Assembly: GCA_963169155.1 (NCBI GenBank)
Contig: CAUJGI010000379.1
Coordinates: 1-8,231 of the forward strand
Length of the DNA stretch: 8,231 bases
Direction: 5' to 3'
Origin: Chloroflexota bacterium
GTDB taxonomy: Bacteria; Chloroflexota; Anaerolineae; Promineifilales; Promineifilaceae
The notes beneath the pieces were generated by a model. The model was not told where the DNA came from. It ran no database searches and saw nothing but the letters and a program-made list of their open reading frames with translations. The translations under genes and the position numbers were made by a program. Positions 5,060 to 8,231 of this stretch are shown here, piece by piece (position 1 is the first letter of the stretch; each line of letters starts with the position of its first letter).

Positions 5060-8000
5060 TTGTTCATCTTGAATGCTGTGTGGCTGCGTGTCAAAACAGA
5101 TTGGCGTGTGTGGGGAACGGCCGTAATCCTCGCCGTTTTCTTGCTGCTGCACACCACTTCCCAGGCCGCGCAGGCCCACCCGTCTTCCCAGGAGCTGCCC
5201 CCAAATGAGCAGCTGGCCACCGCCCAGGCCCTGCTGGATGCTATGACCGTGCCCGAGCGGGTCGGGCAGCTTTTCCTCGTTAACTTTGAGGGGGACCGCG
5301 CCACGCTCGAAAGCGACATCGCCAACCTGATTACCAATTACCACGTAGGCGGCGTGGTCCTCTCCGCCGAAAATGACAACATCACCGGCTATGGTGATCC
5401 CACCAACGTGCTGCGCCAAACCACTGAGCTCATCAACGATCTGCAAAATCTGGCGCTGGTAGGTGAACCCGTCCCCGTTCCCGACATCTCCCAAATTGAG
5501 GAGGGGGTGGTACCGCCCACACGCGGCGCAGAAGTTCTGATCACGCCAATTCCCCTCTTTATTGCCGTAGCGCAGGAAGGAGACGGATTTCCCTACACCA
5601 CCATTCGCAGCGGCCTCACCAACCTGCCCAGCAACATGGCGGTTGGCGCTACCTGGCAGCCCGACCTGGCCCAGCAGGTGGGGGAAGTGGTGGGTGAAGA
5701 ACTGGCCAATCTGGGCATCAACATGCTGCTGGGGCCATCGCTAGACGTGCTGGAAAACCCCGAAACCAGCGATTTAGGCGTACGCTCGTTTGGCGGCGAT
5801 CCGTACTGGGTTGGCCTGCTGGGCAGCGCCTACACCACCGGCGTGCACCTGGGCAGCAACAACCAGATTGCCGTCATTGCCAAACATTTCCCTGGCTTTG
5901 GTGCCAGCGATCGGTCGCTGCATGAAGAAGTGCCCACCGTGCGCAAATCGCTGGAGCAGCTGCGCCAGATTGAACTGGCCCCATTTTTTGCCGTCACCGG
6001 GGCGGCCACCCGCCCGGAAGCTGTGGCCGATGGCCTGCTGACAACCCACATCCGCTACCAGGGCTTCCAGGGCAACATCCGGGCTACCACCAACCCGGTC
6101 AGCCTGGACCCCCTGGCCCTCGCGGCACTGATGGAGCAGACAGAGCTGGCAAGCTGGCGGCAGGCGGGTGGGCTGATTGTCTCCGATGCGCTGGGGGTGC
6201 GCGCGGTAGAGCGTTTTTACGGCCAGGATCAGGGTTTTCCGCACCGGGTAGTGGCCAAAGACGCCTTTCTGGCCGGCAACGATCTGCTGTACCTGGCAGA
6301 CTTTGCCCTGGGGGACGCGCCGTATGAAGCACAATTGGCCAACATCATCGACACTATTTTGTGGTTCCAGGAGCGATACAACACGGACGTGGCGTTTAAG
6401 CAGCAGGTGGACACGGCCGTTCTCCGCATCCTCCAGCTCAAATTAAAGCTGCACAACAACAGCTTTGCACCCGACACCGTCCTGACTGCCATCGATGACG
6501 AATTGCCGCAAGCCAGCCCCCAAGGCGAAGCAGTCTCGATTGACGTGGCGCAGGCCAGCATTACTCTCATCGCCCCAGACCCGGATGAGCTGCTGGAGCG
6601 GCTGGTACGGCCGCCATCGGCCAACGAGAATATTTTGATTTTTACCGACATGCACCAGTACCAGCAGTGCAGCACCTGTGAACCAGAACCCTTGATTGGG
6701 TTAACGGCCGTGGAAGACCAGATGCTCCTCCGCTACGGCCCCCAGGCCAGCGCCCAGCTCCAGCCCGAACGCATCACCAGCCACAGCTTTGCCGACCTGC
6801 AAGCGTTTATTGACGCTGGCCCCGAACCCCTCGTCTACGATACAACGCCCATCACGCCAACCCTGGCACCCGACGTCACCGTCACCCCGACCGAGGAAGG
6901 GTTCACCCCCACACCGCTGCCCACCCCCACGCCCGAACCGGCCTTCCTGGTGCAGGAATCAGTCGCCAGCGCCGACTGGATCATTTTTGCCATGCTGGAC
7001 CAGAGCGGTGCCAATTCACGGGCGCTCAACAACTTCCTGGCGCAGCGGCCCGACCTGCTGCGCGAGCAGCGTGTGGTGGTGTTTGCCTTCAACGCACCGT
7101 ACTACCTGGATTCGACAGAAATTACCCAGCTGACCGCTTTTTTTGGACTGTACAGCCACAACGAAGCGGCCATTGATACGGCCGTTCGCGCCCTCTTCCA
7201 GGAGCTGCCATTTTCCGGAGCGTCACCCGTCAACATTGGCGGGACCAGCTACGATTTGTTTTTGCAAACCCAACCCGCCGCCAGCCAGATCATCCCCCTG
7301 ACGGCCGCTAAAGTAAATGTGGGCAATGAGGATACGGCCGTTTCCGCCACCGTCAATGAACCGTTTTCCGTTTCCGTCGGCGATACGCTGCGGCTGCAAA
7401 CCGGCGTCATCATCGACAAAAACGGTAATCCCGTGCCCGACGGCACCCTGGTGCGTTTCCGCCAGCGCGACCGGGTGGCGGGTGTGGAAAACATCATCGA
7501 CGAAGTGCCGACGGTGGCGGGCATAGCCCAGCTGGATTACGTGCTGGAAGCCCGCACCGAGGGCGGTCAGTTCCGCATCGTCGCCCAGGCGGGCGCGGCC
7601 ACCATCTCGCAAGAAATCGACATTACGGTGCGCTCCACCGAATCGGGCGGCGGTGCGCAGGTCTCGATCATCGATCCCACGCCCCAACCTACCCCCACAG
7701 AAGCGCCTACGCTCACCCCCACGGTTACGGCCACCACGCCAGCAACCGATGCACCAGAACCAACCATAACGGCCGCGCAAACGGCCGTCGTCCCCGAAGA
7801 GCCAGGTATCCGCATTGAACTGTCGGAATTTTGGCTGCTGACGGCCGTATTTGCCGGGCTGCTGCTCTCGGGCGGAGCGGCGTTTACCGTGGGACGGCAG
7901 CAAAACGTGGCCCTGGTCCAGCAAATTGGCTGGCCCCTGTGGAGCATGATTGGCGGCCTGCTGGTGTACCTCTACTTTGCTTTGGGCTTCCCGGGAACGG

Positions 8001-8101
8001 CCGTTGCCCGGGGCCTGCACACGTTCACCGGTTTTCTGGCAACGCTGGGCGGGGGTCTGTTGGGAATGCTGGGTTATTGGGTCTGGCAGAAAATCAGCTG
8101 A
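5060..8101 (+). CDS. Exported, membrane-tethered glycoside hydrolase family 3 protein (NagZ/YbbD-like), multidomain
   Basis: 1013 residues from TTG. Signal sequence: hydrophobic 18-31 with a likely cleavage after AQA (37-39). GH3 (beta/alpha)8 domain about 50-465: LLDAMTVPERVGQLF (58-72), AQEGDG (171-176), KHFPGFG (275-281), nucleophile Asp376 in VSDALGV, and the usual closing helix (VLRILQLKLKL). His288 matches the acid/base His of NagZ enzymes, but the Asp of the usual DSH triplet is Ser286. About 495-745 resembles a GH3 C-terminal domain, interrupted by a Pro/Thr-rich insert (about 588-627) and holding the only two cysteines (CSTC, 537-540). About 751-857 is Ig-like (DKNGNPVPDGTLVRF, 786-800). 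Then a Pro/Thr linker (about 872-907) and three membrane segments near 923-943, 958-978 and 987-1008. Probable beta-N-acetylglucosaminidase on wall or exogenous amino-sugar glycans at the outer membrane face; another beta-glycosidase activity or loss of activity cannot be excluded. Confidence 0.87.
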   Translation: MFILNAVWLRVKTDWRVWGTAVILAVFLLLHTTSQAAQAHPSSQELPPNEQLATAQALLDAMTVPERVGQLFLVNFEGDRATLESDIANLITNYHVGGVVLSAENDNITGYGDPTNVLRQTTELINDLQNLALVGEPVPVPDISQIEEGVVPPTRGAEVLITPIPLFIAVAQEGDGFPYTTIRSGLTNLPSNMAVGATWQPDLAQQVGEVVGEELANLGINMLLGPSLDVLENPETSDLGVRSFGGDPYWVGLLGSAYTTGVHLGSNNQIAVIAKHFPGFGASDRSLHEEVPTVRKSLEQLRQIELAPFFAVTGAATRPEAVADGLLTTHIRYQGFQGNIRATTNPVSLDPLALAALMEQTELASWRQAGGLIVSDALGVRAVERFYGQDQGFPHRVVAKDAFLAGNDLLYLADFALGDAPYEAQLANIIDTILWFQERYNTDVAFKQQVDTAVLRILQLKLKLHNNSFAPDTVLTAIDDELPQASPQGEAVSIDVAQASITLIAPDPDELLERLVRPPSANENILIFTDMHQYQQCSTCEPEPLIGLTAVEDQMLLRYGPQASAQLQPERITSHSFADLQAFIDAGPEPLVYDTTPITPTLAPDVTVTPTEEGFTPTPLPTPTPEPAFLVQESVASADWIIFAMLDQSGANSRALNNFLAQRPDLLREQRVVVFAFNAPYYLDSTEITQLTAFFGLYSHNEAAIDTAVRALFQELPFSGASPVNIGGTSYDLFLQTQPAASQIIPLTAAKVNVGNEDTAVSATVNEPFSVSVGDTLRLQTGVIIDKNGNPVPDGTLVRFRQRDRVAGVENIIDEVPTVAGIAQLDYVLEARTEGGQFRIVAQAGAATISQEIDITVRSTESGGGAQVSIIDPTPQPTPTEAPTLTPTVTATTPATDAPEPTITAAQTAVVPEEPGIRIELSEFWLLTAVFAGLLLSGGAAFTVGRQQNVALVQQIGWPLWSMIGGLLVYLYFALGFPGTAVARGLHTFTGFLATLGGGLLGMLGYWVWQKIS

Positions 8102-8126
8102 TTTCCTCCCATCCTGTGAAAATCAG

Positions 8127-8188
8127 CCACAAATGACCCAGATTTCGCCGATGAGAGGAAAATCTGTGTCATCTGTGCAATCTGTGGA
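8127..8188. repeat. Intergenic palindrome family, copy B
   Basis: The right side is a clean tandem array of three 9-base units: ATCTGTGTC (8162), ATCTGTGCA (8171), ATCTGTGGA (8180). The left side (CCACAAATG at 8127, then ACCCAGAT and TTCGCCGAT) is the degenerate inverted counterpart. It aligns unit for unit with copy A at 1331-1394, with T for C in most CpG positions. It sits 25 bases after the GH3 stop; no T-run flanks it on the plus side. Confidence 0.65.
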
Positions 8189-8231
8189 TGTTCATTCTCG
8201 GTGGTGTGGCCACTCATGAACTCTCCCCTGA

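Larger units (their letters stand above)
492..8004. repeat. Dispersed palindromic octamer ACGGCCGT, 16 exact copies
   Basis: Copies start at 492, 930, 1042, 1540, 2125, 3185, 3359, 3819, 5117, 6413, 6704, 7178, 7334, 7781, 7841 and 7997. All lie inside the five genes. By frame, 11 read ACG-GCC-GTN (Thr-Ala-Val) and five read (A/T)AC-GGC-CGT (Asn/Tyr-Gly-Arg); the third phase is unused. Four are the ten-base palindrome AACGGCCGTT. One-base variants such as TCGGCCGT (749, 2975), ATGGCCGT (1571) and ACGGCCGC (6607, 7302, 7769) also occur. Confidence 0.9.

Noticed and set aside
7223..8020. Minus-strand open frame of 265 residues opposite the GH3 gene
   Set aside because: Low-complexity Gly/Arg/His-rich product typical of an antisense shadow of a GC-rich gene.
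8075..8217. Short minus-strand frame with a good ribosome-site-like GGGGAG before its ATG at 8217
   Set aside because: About 47 codons, mostly encoded by repeat copy B and the antisense of the GH3 end, stopping soon after. Likely spurious.

Overview
The window looks like chromosomal DNA from an uncultured Chloroflexota bacterium, most likely of the Anaerolineae/Caldilineae/Ardenticatenia type. This is inferred from protein style, not from a marker gene. The clues are tandem secreted S41 peptidases, a Thr-Arg-Glu-Val-Glu-Val repeat just outside a membrane anchor, Pro/Thr-rich extracellular linkers, a GAF-domain sensor with a degenerate receiver, and a multidomain membrane-tethered GH3 enzyme. 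No phage, transposase, CRISPR, tRNA or rRNA is visible.

Layout. Positions 1-1151 (minus) hold the N-terminal 383 residues of a signalling protein: a degenerate receiver-like domain, a linker, a full GAF domain and the start of a second GAF-like region. The gene runs off the left edge. Positions 1152-1422 are intergenic and carry a probable promoter for the sensor, a Pho-box-like direct repeat and a long imperfect palindrome that ends in a T-run and probably terminates the next operon. Positions 1423-4516 (minus) are a compact three-gene operon: two paralogous C-terminal processing peptidases (S41, with PDZ domain and N-terminal membrane anchor) followed by smpB, with gaps of 10 and 6 bases. 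Positions 4517-5059 are a divergent control region with two overlapping, oppositely directed promoter candidates and long leaders containing inverted repeats. Positions 5060-8101 (plus) encode a 1013-residue exported GH3 protein with a NagZ-like catalytic domain, a GH3 C-domain-like region, an Ig-like domain and three C-terminal membrane segments. After it lies a second copy of the intergenic palindrome family.

How the genes may work together. SmpB delivers tmRNA to stalled ribosomes, which adds a hydrophobic C-terminal tag. S41 tail-specific peptidases are the family that destroys such tagged proteins outside the cytoplasm in E. coli. Placing two membrane-anchored S41 enzymes and smpB in one operon therefore makes sense as protein quality control. 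The divergent GH3 protein probably acts on cell-wall or other amino-sugar glycans at the outer face of the membrane.

The most unusual signal is a dispersed palindromic octamer, ACGGCCGT. It has 16 exact copies in 8.2 kb, all inside genes and only in two of three codon phases. It resembles the behaviour of the cyanobacterial HIP1 element.
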